Below the pieces are notes generated by a model. That model made no database searches and was not told the DNA's origin. It was given only the letters and a program-made list of their open reading frames with translations. Below, piece after piece: positions 19,201 to 26,663 of a DNA stretch of 64,000 nucleotides. Location of the stretch: NCBI GenBank assembly GCA_003583745.1, contig QXPY01000010.1, positions 170,403 to 234,402 on the forward strand. The letters are read 5' to 3'. Made by a program: the position numbers and the translations under genes. The first letter of the stretch is position 1; each line of letters begins with the position of its first letter. The stretch comes from Rhodocyclales bacterium GT-UBC. GTDB lineage: Bacteria; Pseudomonadota; Gammaproteobacteria; Burkholderiales; Rhodocyclaceae.

Positions 19201-19536
19201 GCCGTTTCCTTCGATTGCGTCGTCTTCCGCAAGGACGTACTGGTTCGTCTGGGTGGGCTGGATGAGGCATTCGGCTGCAGCGACCCGGGCGCGGCCCTGT
19301 GGTGCGCTCGTTTGCGCGACCAGGCCTTGCGGGTGATCTGGGTGCCTCTGGCCGAGTGGCGGGAGTACCCGGATGCCAAGGTACGCACACTGCTGAACAA
19401 CCGTCAGCTTCGCCAGCGCTTCCTGACGCTCGTCGCGCAGGAGGCGCCGGGGCGTTTCGCCAGCGACCCCGGCTATCATCCGCAACTCGACGCCGTGGCT
19501 GCCGATTACTCCTTGTTGGCCAAACGCAACAACTGA
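16204..19536 (+). CDS. PIG-L deacetylase fused to tandem GT2 glycosyltransferases
   Basis: This is a 1110-residue multidomain protein. Residues about 15-220 form a PIG-L/LmbE-type N-acetylglucosaminyl deacetylase, with the zinc motif PHPDDE (24-29) and HPDH (121-124). A first GT2 domain begins near 245 (PLVSVLIRSMDRPD) with acidic motif DDDDW near 329. A coiled coil spans about 488-520, and a second GT2 begins near 611 (LLSIVMPVYN) with MDNDD near 698. The last 230 residues look like a degenerate third glycosyltransferase-like unit. There is no signal peptide or membrane helix, so it acts in the cytoplasm. The GTG at 16204 comes only a few bases after a terminator and lacks a clear ribosome-binding site, so the start is tentative. 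It probably builds a partly deacetylated surface glycan. Confidence 0.85.
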   Translation: MESELIPYNASSEIPARAALVLAPHPDDETFGCGGAIAAHTQRGVPVSIVVLTDGRGGGEADCRELESRQAAAQLGAGEPEFWALPDRALAYSEALVQRLLDLIAEQAIDLVYAPSPWEVHPDHRQTCALAMEAVRRAGYPVRLAFYEIGIPLRPNLLLDVTPYWPAKQAAMACFTSQLVRQDYVRHISGLNVFRTYTLPPSVQAAEAYWLLTAGELVEGAVAANLAAVSPGRMVDSGKMEEPASPLVSVLIRSMDRPDLVRALDSVALQTYPNIEIVVAAACTGHRPLPERWGPFPLRLCTTDEALMRSRAANHALRSGRGEYLLLLDDDDWLMPDHVARLARVLSAQPQTAVAYTGIALVDGQNRPLGQVFDLPFDATRLLAGNLTPIHAVLFRASVLKQGVAFDEKLDRYEDWDFWIQLARLGHFAHLPGISGVYRVHESSGVHTDAGTESQSSRLIHEKWRDLLAEHDIQSVMNRVWAYPEMEAALARATDELAAARQELATLQNAAQDIANVKSSLSWRITRPLRTVSTWAQNGGGGLWLKRLAAVRTIQRNEGWGGVRYRLRRRAARLLGRGLDYETWAVRHDQRTPEYLAGLRPNIGTWALQPLLSIVMPVYNPPLPLLREAIQSVQAQIYPHWELCIADDASPGDAVWDFLRAEAAADERIRIVRRAENGHISQASNSALALVSGEFVVLMDNDDLLPPDALYWVAEAVNRRPGVQMIYSDEDKLDANGRRFGGYLKPDWNYTLFLGQNLFSHLGVFRTALMREVGGFRKGLEGSQDYDLALRCIERIDAADIVHIPRVLYHWRAIEGSTAQGSEAKPYAVYAAQRALEEHRARIGLPCPVEILPTSNYRCQRPDLMLGESMTLILVEHPGMASGEAAWAAQPSYRIGEVIRCPAEAAAIAAAVGQARHRVVAVIRADLQPAGPDSLLELARHANEAATGVAGGTVRNARGLLSAGALLVNERDAVSVLFKGLPAGHIGYMARALLAQEVAAVSFDCVVFRKDVLVRLGGLDEAFGCSDPGAALWCARLRDQALRVIWVPLAEWREYPDAKVRTLLNNRQLRQRFLTLVAQEAPGRFASDPGYHPQLDAVAADYSLLAKRNN

Positions 19537-19539
19537 GTT

Positions 19540-20631
19540 TCAGGACTCGGCGGCATGCCGGGCGACGAAACGCAGGCAGGGCGAAGGGGAGTCGGTCGGC
19601 GGACTGAGCCGGACGTAGTAGTCGCGACCACGGAAGTGACTGGCGCAGGTGGCCGCTATGGTCGCCACGCTGCCTTCGCCGAATTGCCCCATTGACGGGA
19701 CGAATGAGGGGGCCGGGCTGAATTCGAGCAGCCAGCCGGTTTGCAGGATGGGAGGGACGGGAATGGCGACATCGCCGCCATCCAGATCCAGTACAGGCCA
19801 GCCAGCCGTTTCGGTGGCAGCCGGTTTCAGGCGACCGAGCAAACGATCGAAGGCGCGCCAGCCCCACCCGGCGAAATGCTTCGCGGCATAGGCCGGCCAG
19901 CCTTCCGAAATCAGACGGTCCTTGCCGGGATGGTGGTCGTAATGGTGGATGCAGGTGGCTTCCGGTTCGAGAAGCAGGGCATATCCGGCATCGCGCAAGC
20001 GCCGCATCAGGTCGGAATCCTCCCAGTACATGAAGAATGCCGGATCGAACAGTCCGCCTGCCTGTTCAACCGCGCTCCGCCTGAGCAGGACATGGCCGCC
20101 GGAGAGCGCGGCAACGGGGAAGGCTCGCGTGGCGCGCCACTGCTTCAGCGATTTCCGGCGAAACAGGGCGGCACGCAAATGGCCGAGGGCGGCAAAGCGG
20201 CCGGCCAATTGGTCGAAGACATACTCCGGTCGTCCCGGAAAGGTTGTTGGCGGTAACAGGAAGCGGCGGGCGTCGTCCCAGAAAATGCGCGGCCCAACCG
20301 CTGCCGCGCCGGGATGTTCGTTCAGGCAGGCGAGCAGCTTCTGCAAGGCGTGCGGCAATAGCCGGGCATCGGGGTTGAGGAGCAGGACGTATTCGCTGTG
20401 GCAGCGCTCAAAGGCCAGATTGCAGCCGCCGGCAAAGCCCAGATTGTCCTCGGCGACATGCAGCTTGACCGGGGCCGGCAAGTGCTGGCGCAGATAGGCT
20501 GCCTCGTCGGCTTGCAGCGAGTTGTCGACGACGTGAATCTCGCTGCACGCGGGATGCGCCGCCAGCGACTGCACCGCCCCGACGGTGAGGGCTGCCGTCC
20601 GGTAATTGACGATGATGGCGGCGCAGCTCAT
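19540..20631 (-). CDS. GT2 family glycosyltransferase
   Basis: This 363-residue rhamnosyltransferase-like GT2 enzyme starts MSCAAIIVNYRTAALTVGAVQSL, with nucleotide-sugar motifs VVDNSLQADE, LGFAGGCNLAFERC and LLLNPDARLL, and the acceptor region GGHVLLRRSAVEQAGGLFDPAFFMYWEDSDLMRR in two blocks. Its ATG at 20631 overlaps the methyltransferase stop by four bases. It is the last gene of the operon that begins with the Crp-like regulator, and it converges with the PIG-L fusion gene with three bases between stop codons. Confidence 0.88.
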   Translation of the reverse strand: MSCAAIIVNYRTAALTVGAVQSLAAHPACSEIHVVDNSLQADEAAYLRQHLPAPVKLHVAEDNLGFAGGCNLAFERCHSEYVLLLNPDARLLPHALQKLLACLNEHPGAAAVGPRIFWDDARRFLLPPTTFPGRPEYVFDQLAGRFAALGHLRAALFRRKSLKQWRATRAFPVAALSGGHVLLRRSAVEQAGGLFDPAFFMYWEDSDLMRRLRDAGYALLLEPEATCIHHYDHHPGKDRLISEGWPAYAAKHFAGWGWRAFDRLLGRLKPAATETAGWPVLDLDGGDVAIPVPPILQTGWLLEFSPAPSFVPSMGQFGEGSVATIAATCASHFRGRDYYVRLSPPTDSPSPCLRFVARHAAES

Positions 20632-21758
20632 TGGCGGCGGGCCACGACCAGATAGGCGTAGGTCTCCAGGCTCGCCGCGTCGACATTCAGGGCGAGGTCC
20701 TTGCCCAGTGCCGCAAGGCGTTCGACCCAGCCGGGCGGTGCCGGATGCAGGGTACTTTCGCAGCGCTCGATGATCCAGCCGGCGCGGCTGAACAAATCCT
20801 CCATGGTGGAGCGGCTGAAGAAGCGTCGGTGCGTCCGGCAGGCGATGCCGACGGCAATGTAATCCCAGTAGCCTTCGAGCAGGTCGCCGACCACCGACCA
20901 GTGGCCGAGATTGGGCAGGGAAACGACCAGCCGGCCATCCTCGTTGAGCAAGTTGCCGAGACAGGCGATCAGGGCTTCCGGATTGTCTACGTGCTCGACC
21001 ATGTCGAGTGCGGTGATGCAATCGAAGCGCGGCATTTCGGCTTGTCCGAAAATGTCGCCGGCCCAAACCCGGTCAACCCGGTCAGCGGCGCGTGCGGCGA
21101 CGGCCGGATTCAGTTCTGCGACATGGGCTTCGCAGCCTTTGGCCTGCCTGACGCTGGCGGCAAACTTGCCTTCACCACCGCCGACGTCGAGGAAGCGGCC
21201 AATCCGCTCGGGCAGCAAGGCGAGGACTTCCGGCCGTTCTCCGGCGTAGTAGGCAGAATGATCGTGCACCAGGGCGCCGGGTACGATCAGGCTACCCGTC
21301 GGCAAGGCTGGCGCACCGGCAGCTTGGACGGCCGAGCCTGCATCGGCAAAGAGCGCGAGGTGAACGGGGCGTCCGTCGTAGGCGAACGGCGGTCGCGCGC
21401 GCAGGCCGGCTGCATCGCGCTCGAGGCCGCGCAGCGTGGCGTAGTACAGGGCGGCAGGGCTGCCGACGCCGCTGCGGTCGGCCGGTATGACGCAGGGGGC
21501 CCGACTGTCGCGCAGGGCGTCATGCAAGGTGGCGACGAGGTCGCGGCACACCGTCAGCATGGGGTTGTAGATGACGAGAAGCGGTCCGTCCTGGGCGCGC
21601 AGGCTCTCTGCATGCTCGGCCAGCCAGCGCCCCGGCTCGGCGGTGCGTACGACCTGCCAGTGCCCGGCAGGGACGCAGGCTTGCAGCACGGCCCAGCCGT
21701 GGCTCATGTCCTCGGAGTGATCGAGGTCTTCGGGGAGAAAGGCGAGGGCGTTAAGCAT
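20628..21758 (-). CDS. class I SAM-dependent methyltransferase of the glycan operon
   Basis: This 376-residue protein has an N-terminal segment of about 175 residues of unclear type, then a Rossmann methyltransferase domain with RFLDVGGGEGKFAAS, DCITALDMVEHVDNPEAL and GRLVVSLPNLGHW. It is typical of polysaccharide methyltransferases that cap or decorate surface glycans. The ATG at 21758 lies eight bases inside the end of the upstream acyltransferase gene, and the stop overlaps the GT2 start, so translation is coupled. The acceptor is unknown. Confidence 0.82.
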   Translation of the reverse strand: MLNALAFLPEDLDHSEDMSHGWAVLQACVPAGHWQVVRTAEPGRWLAEHAESLRAQDGPLLVIYNPMLTVCRDLVATLHDALRDSRAPCVIPADRSGVGSPAALYYATLRGLERDAAGLRARPPFAYDGRPVHLALFADAGSAVQAAGAPALPTGSLIVPGALVHDHSAYYAGERPEVLALLPERIGRFLDVGGGEGKFAASVRQAKGCEAHVAELNPAVAARAADRVDRVWAGDIFGQAEMPRFDCITALDMVEHVDNPEALIACLGNLLNEDGRLVVSLPNLGHWSVVGDLLEGYWDYIAVGIACRTHRRFFSRSTMEDLFSRAGWIIERCESTLHPAPPGWVERLAALGKDLALNVDAASLETYAYLVVARRQ

Positions 21759-22701
21759 CGAGTTTGACGAAGACGGGAAGTTGATCGGCGGCCCACCAGC
21801 GTCCCGGCGTTTCACGCATGCGGGCCTCGATGAAGCCGAACAGCGCCGGCAGGTTGTCGGTGTGACTGCCTTCGCTCGGGGGCAGGACCGGGCCGAAATC
21901 GATACGGTAGCGGCCATGGGCGACCTGTCGGCAAATAAAGGCAGCGACCGGCACGCCCGTCTTTTCGGCGATACGGATGGCGCCCGGCGAGAAGGCCCGC
22001 CGATGGCCGAAAAAGTCGATGGGCAGGGCGTCGTCGAGGGCCAGTGTCGGCGCATCGCCGAGAATGACGACCCCTTCGCCGCGCCGGGCGGCACTATAGA
22101 AGGCGCGCAACTGGGTTTCCACGTGCATGACGCGGCCACCGTTCAGATACTGTTCGATCCCGGCGTATTTGTTCTTGAAGTAGCGTTGCACGACGGGTGC
22201 AACGCGGGGGTCTTCGACGACATCCGAGGTCATCAAATTGAGTTTCAAGCCGGCCAGGCCGAGTTGAACGACGCCCATCAAGGTCGCATCAAAATGGGCG
22301 GTGAGCAGAACCAGGCCGCGCCCGCTCGCCAATTGGGCCTGTACGGCTTCGAGGCCGTTGAATTCGCAATGCATTTCCGTCGCCCGGCCGCGCGGGAAAA
22401 GATGACCTTCCCATTCTTCCCGGCTGGCCGCCTCGAAGCGTTCGTTTTGCAGTCGGCGCAGCGCGTCGGGCGCGATGCCGGGAACCATGTTCTCGAACGC
22501 CTGGGTCGAGCGATCCAGGACGTACTGTTGGCGCAGGGCGACGGTACGCCAGTCCAGATCGTGACGCAGGCAGAAACGGCCGAGTGCGCGCGCCAGGCGT
22601 TCGCCGGCCGGGAGCGGCAGGCGCGCGGCAAGCGGCAAGGCGAAACGGAACATGGCTTCGAGGCGCAGGCTTTGCAGCAGCCAGTGAATTTTTGCGTTCA
22701 T
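21751..22701 (-). CDS. LpxL/HtrB-like acyltransferase family protein of the glycan operon
   Basis: This 316-residue protein resembles the lipid A late acyltransferase family, with an amphipathic N-terminus and the core LVLLTAHFDATLMGVVQLGL. The family's catalytic motif is H-x4-D/E; here His136 is followed at +5 by Leu141, and the only nearby acid is Asp138 at +2, so ordinary lauroyl-transferase chemistry is questionable. It lies between the GNAT-like and methyltransferase genes with near-zero spacing. It may acylate a glycan or lipid carrier, or may have another role. Confidence 0.75.
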   Translation of the reverse strand: MNAKIHWLLQSLRLEAMFRFALPLAARLPLPAGERLARALGRFCLRHDLDWRTVALRQQYVLDRSTQAFENMVPGIAPDALRRLQNERFEAASREEWEGHLFPRGRATEMHCEFNGLEAVQAQLASGRGLVLLTAHFDATLMGVVQLGLAGLKLNLMTSDVVEDPRVAPVVQRYFKNKYAGIEQYLNGGRVMHVETQLRAFYSAARRGEGVVILGDAPTLALDDALPIDFFGHRRAFSPGAIRIAEKTGVPVAAFICRQVAHGRYRIDFGPVLPPSEGSHTDNLPALFGFIEARMRETPGRWWAADQLPVFVKLDA

Positions 22702-22704
22702 GAT

Positions 22705-23658
22705 CTAGCGATAATCCGTATCGCCGCCCGTGAGCCACCAGCGATGATCGAATTGTTCGAGGATGGCGGCCGGCGTCCGCGGGTTGGCCATGATGCGGAA
22801 TTCGGTTACCCGGCTGCGTTCTGCCAATGCAGCGAATTGCTTGGCAAAGCGTGAGGTCAGCCAGAACGCGAAGCTGCGGCCGCCAACCGTGGGCAGCCAG
22901 GCTTGCACGGCGGCAAGGGCGGCAGGCATGGCCGAGAGCGGGCCGATCAGGTCGAGCAGTTCCAGGTGTTCGCTTTCGCCGCGCAGGATGGCCAGGGCCA
23001 GGGGGCGGCGACGCCAGAAACTGCGCACCAGCAGGCAGTGGTGCCGGTGCTGCGGGTGGTGGAGATAGCGGCGTTCGAGATAGGCGTAATCGCGTATGCC
23101 GACCGGATGCTCGCCGAGGTCGTCGCGCATCCTTCCCCATAGCGTATCGGTCAGGGCGGGCAGTGCATCGCCGAGCGTCGTGGCGTCGCCGGCACCGGGC
23201 GAAAAGCGGCGCCGGGGGCGGGCCGTGAAAACCAGCTCGTGCCAGTCGTCGATCGCTTTGTATACGCCCAGGTGTTCGCCCAGTCGCATTGCCCGGTCGC
23301 TCGGGAAACCGACGGCCAGCCCGTGGGGATTGCGCGGCGACGGCAGTTCTTCGAGGATACGCTGCATCAGCCGGGTGAAGGGCGAGTCCTTGCGGGTCAG
23401 GCCGGCCTGCTTGGGGGCGGCCATCAGATCGGTCAGCTGCCCGATGCGGTGTTGCTGGCCGGCCAGCAGAATGTCGCGGTAGAACACGCCGCAATGCAGG
23501 AGCGGCTTGCCCTCGTCGTCGCCGACATACCAGGACTCGCCGTGCTCGGCGCCATATTTCCATTCCAGGAAGGAGAGGCTGATGTCGTGACCGAAGACCT
23601 GGCGGAAAAGCGGCTGGATCAGCGGCAGCGCGCCCGGATCAAGACGGCTGATGGGCAT
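22705..23658 (-). CDS. GNAT-fold N-acyltransferase-like protein
   Basis: This 317-residue protein starts MPISRLDPGALPLIQPLFRQVFG and contains LSFLEWKYGAEHGESWYVGDDEG, the kind of N-terminal GNAT core seen in acyltransferases of exopolysaccharide clusters. A second GNAT-like half contains LALAILRGESEHLELLDLIG. The start at 23658 overlaps the end of wzt by 20 bases. It may acetylate an amino sugar, a role compatible with a deacetylase-containing pathway, but the substrate is unknown. Confidence 0.65.
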   Translation of the reverse strand: MPISRLDPGALPLIQPLFRQVFGHDISLSFLEWKYGAEHGESWYVGDDEGKPLLHCGVFYRDILLAGQQHRIGQLTDLMAAPKQAGLTRKDSPFTRLMQRILEELPSPRNPHGLAVGFPSDRAMRLGEHLGVYKAIDDWHELVFTARPRRRFSPGAGDATTLGDALPALTDTLWGRMRDDLGEHPVGIRDYAYLERRYLHHPQHRHHCLLVRSFWRRRPLALAILRGESEHLELLDLIGPLSAMPAALAAVQAWLPTVGGRSFAFWLTSRFAKQFAALAERSRVTEFRIMANPRTPAAILEQFDHRWWLTGGDTDYR

Positions 23659-24901
23659 CGTGCGGCGCTTCCGGGGCGACGAAGACGGGGCCGTCGTTCC
23701 AGGCATGCGGGAGAAAGACGACGCCCTGCTCGATGCCGTGGTGCTCGACCTCGAATTCGACGCAGTAGGGGGCCTGATCGTAGACATGGATGGTCTGTTC
23801 GCAGGCCAGGAAAATGCTCAGGCGGTATTCGCCGCGCATCAGCGGCAAACCAGGGAAAGTCAGCCGCTGGCGGCCGCGCCCGTCGGCGTCGAGGACCACC
23901 GGCGTCGCGTCGAAGTAGGTGCTGCCGGTGGATACGGCCGTGCCGCTTTTCGTCTCCAGGCCAAAGGCGATGGTGGGCGGTGGCAGGCTGGTGTCGGCCT
24001 GGAATTCGACCTCGATCTGCAGCGCCGAGCGACCGGCCGTCAGTTTCAGGTGCTTGCCCGTTGTGCCGTCGGCCGAGGCGCTGATCCGCAACAGTCGGGC
24101 CAGGGAGGTCGGGGCTGCCGCCGGGGGCGTTTCGCAGAAGGAAGCAGGGTCCGGGCTGTCGGCGCCCGCCAGGTGGGCCGTGTAGGCGGCGACAACCTTT
24201 TGCGGGGTGTCGAGCATCATCATCTTGCCGCGCTCCAGCCAGATCGCCGTGTCGCAGATTGCCTCGATGTGGTACATCGAATGCGAGCAGAACAGGATGG
24301 TCGTGCCGCGTTCCTTGAGCGACATGATCCGGTCGAAGGACTTGCGGGCAAAAGCGCCGTCGCCGACCGACAGGGCTTCGTCGATGATCAGGATATCGGG
24401 GTCGATCGAGGTGGCGATGGCGAAGGCCAGGCGGACGTACATGCCGCTCGAATAGGTCTTGACCGGCTGTTCGATGAAATCGCCGATCCCGGAAAACGCC
24501 ACGATGTCGTCGTAACGGGCAAGAATTTCCTGGCGACTGAGGCCGAGGATGGAGGCATTGAGAAAAATGTTCTCGCGCCCGGAAAAGTCGGGATTGAAGC
24601 CGGCACCCAGTTCGAGCAGCGCCGCGACGCGGCCGCTCACCTTGATCTGTCCGGCGCTCGGCGTCAGGGTGCCGCAAATCATTTGCAGCAGGGTCGATTT
24701 GCCCGCGCCATTGTTGCCGACCAGGCCCAGTACGCGGCCCTTCGGCAAGGAAAAGCTGATGTCGCTGACGGCCTGGAACAGCCTGCCGTATTGGCGACGC
24801 CCCTGGAAAACCCATTGCTTGAGGCGGTCGCTCGGCCGCTCGAAGACCTCGAAGGTTTTGGCCAGTCCTTCGGCCTGGATCGCCAGGTTGTCAGAGAACA
24901 T
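23639..24901 (-). CDS. wzt: polysaccharide ABC transporter ATP-binding protein with Wzt-type C-terminal domain
   Basis: This 420-residue ATPase is of the O-antigen/teichoic-acid export class. Walker A is GLVGNNGAGKST, the signature region is YSSGMYVRLAFAIA and Walker B is ILIIDEALSVGD. After about residue 260 it carries a beta-sandwich domain of the Wzt-C type (QIEVEFQADTS, LPLMRGEYRLSIFL), which in the family binds the finished, often methyl-capped, glycan end. That fits the neighbouring methyltransferase. It overlaps wzm by 11 bases and the GNAT-like gene by 20. Confidence 0.92.
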   Translation of the reverse strand: MFSDNLAIQAEGLAKTFEVFERPSDRLKQWVFQGRRQYGRLFQAVSDISFSLPKGRVLGLVGNNGAGKSTLLQMICGTLTPSAGQIKVSGRVAALLELGAGFNPDFSGRENIFLNASILGLSRQEILARYDDIVAFSGIGDFIEQPVKTYSSGMYVRLAFAIATSIDPDILIIDEALSVGDGAFARKSFDRIMSLKERGTTILFCSHSMYHIEAICDTAIWLERGKMMMLDTPQKVVAAYTAHLAGADSPDPASFCETPPAAAPTSLARLLRISASADGTTGKHLKLTAGRSALQIEVEFQADTSLPPPTIAFGLETKSGTAVSTGSTYFDATPVVLDADGRGRQRLTFPGLPLMRGEYRLSIFLACEQTIHVYDQAPYCVEFEVEHHGIEQGVVFLPHAWNDGPVFVAPEAPHDAHQPS

Positions 24902-25691
24902 CGGCGAATCCCCGGCGTGTGCTCTGGAAGAAATAGGCGCCGGCCAGGGCCACGCCGCAGGACAATGCCAGATACAACAGCCAGCTCGACCAGTCCGGCA
25001 ATTGTCCGGCAAACAAGGCGTGCCGGGTGTTTTCGATCATCAGGGTGAGCGGGTTGAGGTGCATCCAGTAGCGGACTTCTTCCGGTACGGCGGTGGCCGA
25101 ATAAAAGATCGGTGAAAGAAAGAGCAGCAGGTTCAGGGCCATGCCCATGATCTGGGCGATGTCGCGAACGAAGACGCCGAGTGCCGAGAAGAACCAGCCC
25201 AGGCCCAGCAACAGGGGAATCATCGGCAGCCAGACCAGCGGCAAGGCGAGGACGGAGCCGGGCAGCGGCCCGAAAATCAGGCGACTGCCGGCAAGCAGGA
25301 TCAGGGCGTTGAGGACGAGGTGGAAAAGCCCGGCGAGGACCGCGACGAAGGGCAGGATTTCGAGCGGAAAGCTGACTTTCTTGACCAGGTGGGGCTGCTC
25401 GACGATCAGGTGGGGCGTCCGGTTGAGCACTTCGGAAAAGAAGTTGAACACCGCCAGGCCGGCAAAAATCTGCAAGGCGAAGGCGGCGCCGCCCTGTTCG
25501 CCGGCGCCGGGCCAGCGGGCCTTGAACACGCCGACGAAAACGAAGGTATAAACCAGCAGCATCATGAGCGGCGAAAGCACCGCCCAACCCAGTCCGAGCA
25601 AGGAACCACGGTAACGGCCCAGTATGTCGCGACGGGCGAACTGCCAGATCAGCGAAGGATGGCGGACAAGGGACGTAAACGGGGTGAGCAT
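24891..25691 (-). CDS. wzm: polysaccharide ABC transporter permease
   Basis: This 266-residue ABC-2 family inner-membrane protein has about six helices; it begins LIWQFARRDILGRYRGSLLGLGWAVLSP, the ABC-2 export signature, and ends in a hydrophobic helix (WLLYLALSCGVALAGAYFF). With Wzt it flips undecaprenol-linked or similar glycan across the inner membrane. It lies 41 bases downstream of the Crp-like gene on the same strand, so the regulator may be the first gene of this operon. Confidence 0.92.
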   Translation of the reverse strand: MLTPFTSLVRHPSLIWQFARRDILGRYRGSLLGLGWAVLSPLMMLLVYTFVFVGVFKARWPGAGEQGGAAFALQIFAGLAVFNFFSEVLNRTPHLIVEQPHLVKKVSFPLEILPFVAVLAGLFHLVLNALILLAGSRLIFGPLPGSVLALPLVWLPMIPLLLGLGWFFSALGVFVRDIAQIMGMALNLLLFLSPIFYSATAVPEEVRYWMHLNPLTLMIENTRHALFAGQLPDWSSWLLYLALSCGVALAGAYFFQSTRRGFADVL

Positions 25692-25732
25692 GAAATCAGG
25701 TTGAAGCCAAACTGCAATTTTAGCGTCAGACC

Positions 25733-26431
25733 TCAGGTTTTGGGCGGATCGATTTTCCCTTCGCCGACATCGGACAGGAAGTCTGGGCGCAGCAGCCGCA
25801 ACTGCGAACCTTCGCGGGCGATGGCCTGGTGCAGCGTCAGGACCTGGAAGGCGCGAGTCACGGTTTCGCGGCTGGCATTGATCATGATGGCCAGTTCCTG
25901 GTGAGTGGGGGCCGGGTCGAGCAGGGGCTGCTCGGCCTGGGCGTTGCGCGCCAGTTGCAGAAGCTGGACGCAGAGGCGCTGGAACGGATTGGGCAAGCCG
26001 AGCAGGGTGCGTTGCGCCGATACCGAGCGGACCCGCGCCGACAACCGGGTCATGATGCCTTGCGCCAGGGTCGGGTTTTCGAAAATCAGGTGGCGGGCCG
26101 GTTCGGCATCGAGGAAGATGGCGGTCGATTTGGCCGCGGCGATGACATGTTCGGCCGCACCCAGTCCGTCAACGACCGAAAGCTCGCCGAAGTAGTCCCC
26201 CGGCTCGACGAAGTAAAGGCCGACGCCGCGTCCGTCCACGGTGAAATCCACGCCTTGCAGGCGTCCTTCGATCAGGAAGCCGAGTTCGAAGCGGGTTTGT
26301 TCCTTGGAAATGACGACTTCCCGCCGGGCAAACTTGCGCTCGCACATCTGCGTCGAAATGCGCATCAGTGCCTCCTGCGGCAAGGGGCGGAGCAGCGGGA
26401 TGTCGGTCAACCACTGAAAGGGTACGGGCAT
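25733..26431 (-). CDS. Crp/Fnr family transcription regulator
   Basis: This 232-residue regulator has a cyclic-nucleotide-binding-type beta roll (residues about 10-125) and a C-terminal winged helix. The recognition helix SRETVTRAF keeps Arg188, Glu189 and Arg193 in the positions CRP uses to contact GTGA half-sites. In the ligand pocket, GEL (82-84) is conserved but the CRP Arg82-Ser83 pair corresponds to Ala93-Glu94, so canonical cAMP binding is unlikely. No Fnr-type cysteine cluster is present. It is followed by the wzm-wzt glycan operon and faces the fecR operon. CRP-like sites lie at 26466, 26582 and 31309. Confidence 0.88.
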   Translation of the reverse strand: MPVPFQWLTDIPLLRPLPQEALMRISTQMCERKFARREVVISKEQTRFELGFLIEGRLQGVDFTVDGRGVGLYFVEPGDYFGELSVVDGLGAAEHVIAAAKSTAIFLDAEPARHLIFENPTLAQGIMTRLSARVRSVSAQRTLLGLPNPFQRLCVQLLQLARNAQAEQPLLDPAPTHQELAIMINASRETVTRAFQVLTLHQAIAREGSQLRLLRPDFLSDVGEGKIDPPKT

Positions 26432-26465
26432 CCCAAGAGTTTAAAGTCAAAATGTCCGTACTGCG

Positions 26466-26481
26466 TGTGCCGACTGTCACA
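26466..26481. promoter_or_regulatory. CRP-type operator upstream of the Crp-like gene
   Basis: TGTGC-CGACTG-TCACA matches the CRP consensus TGTGA-N6-TCACA at nine of ten positions. Its centre lies about 42 bases upstream of the regulator's ATG at 26431. A weak -10-like TAAACT on the minus strand (26443-26438) would put the transcript start at or near the ATG, so either a leaderless mRNA or a different start must be considered. Confidence 0.55.
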
Positions 26482-26581
26482 TGTTGCCTGGATTTTCTGA
26501 ACAAGTTCGTAAAAACAAGGAAAAGGGCCGTTTTGTTAAAGCCGCTTGGACGATTCCGTTTGGAAAACAGAGCGGGACTCT

Positions 26582-26624
26582 TGTGATCGTACGCACAGAA
26601 GTTGTGGCGGGAATTCAATATAAT
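26582..26624 (+). promoter_or_regulatory. class II CRP-type promoter of the fecR operon
   Basis: TGTGA-TCGTAC-GCACA (26582-26597) matches the CRP consensus at nine of ten positions. A perfect TATAAT lies at 26619-26624. The start site would be near 26631, which places the operator centre at about -41.5, the class II activator position. The hexamer at the -35 position (CAGAAG) is poor, as expected for an activator-dependent promoter. The fecR ATG follows at 26664. Confidence 0.7.
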
Positions 26625-26663
26625 CGATGAGTTGAAGAGTCAATTCATTGAGCGAGAGCGATC

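Noticed and set aside
17836..19485. A 549-residue antisense frame inside the PIG-L/GT2 gene
   Set aside because: High-GC shadow frame; the plus strand carries clear GT2 motifs through the region.
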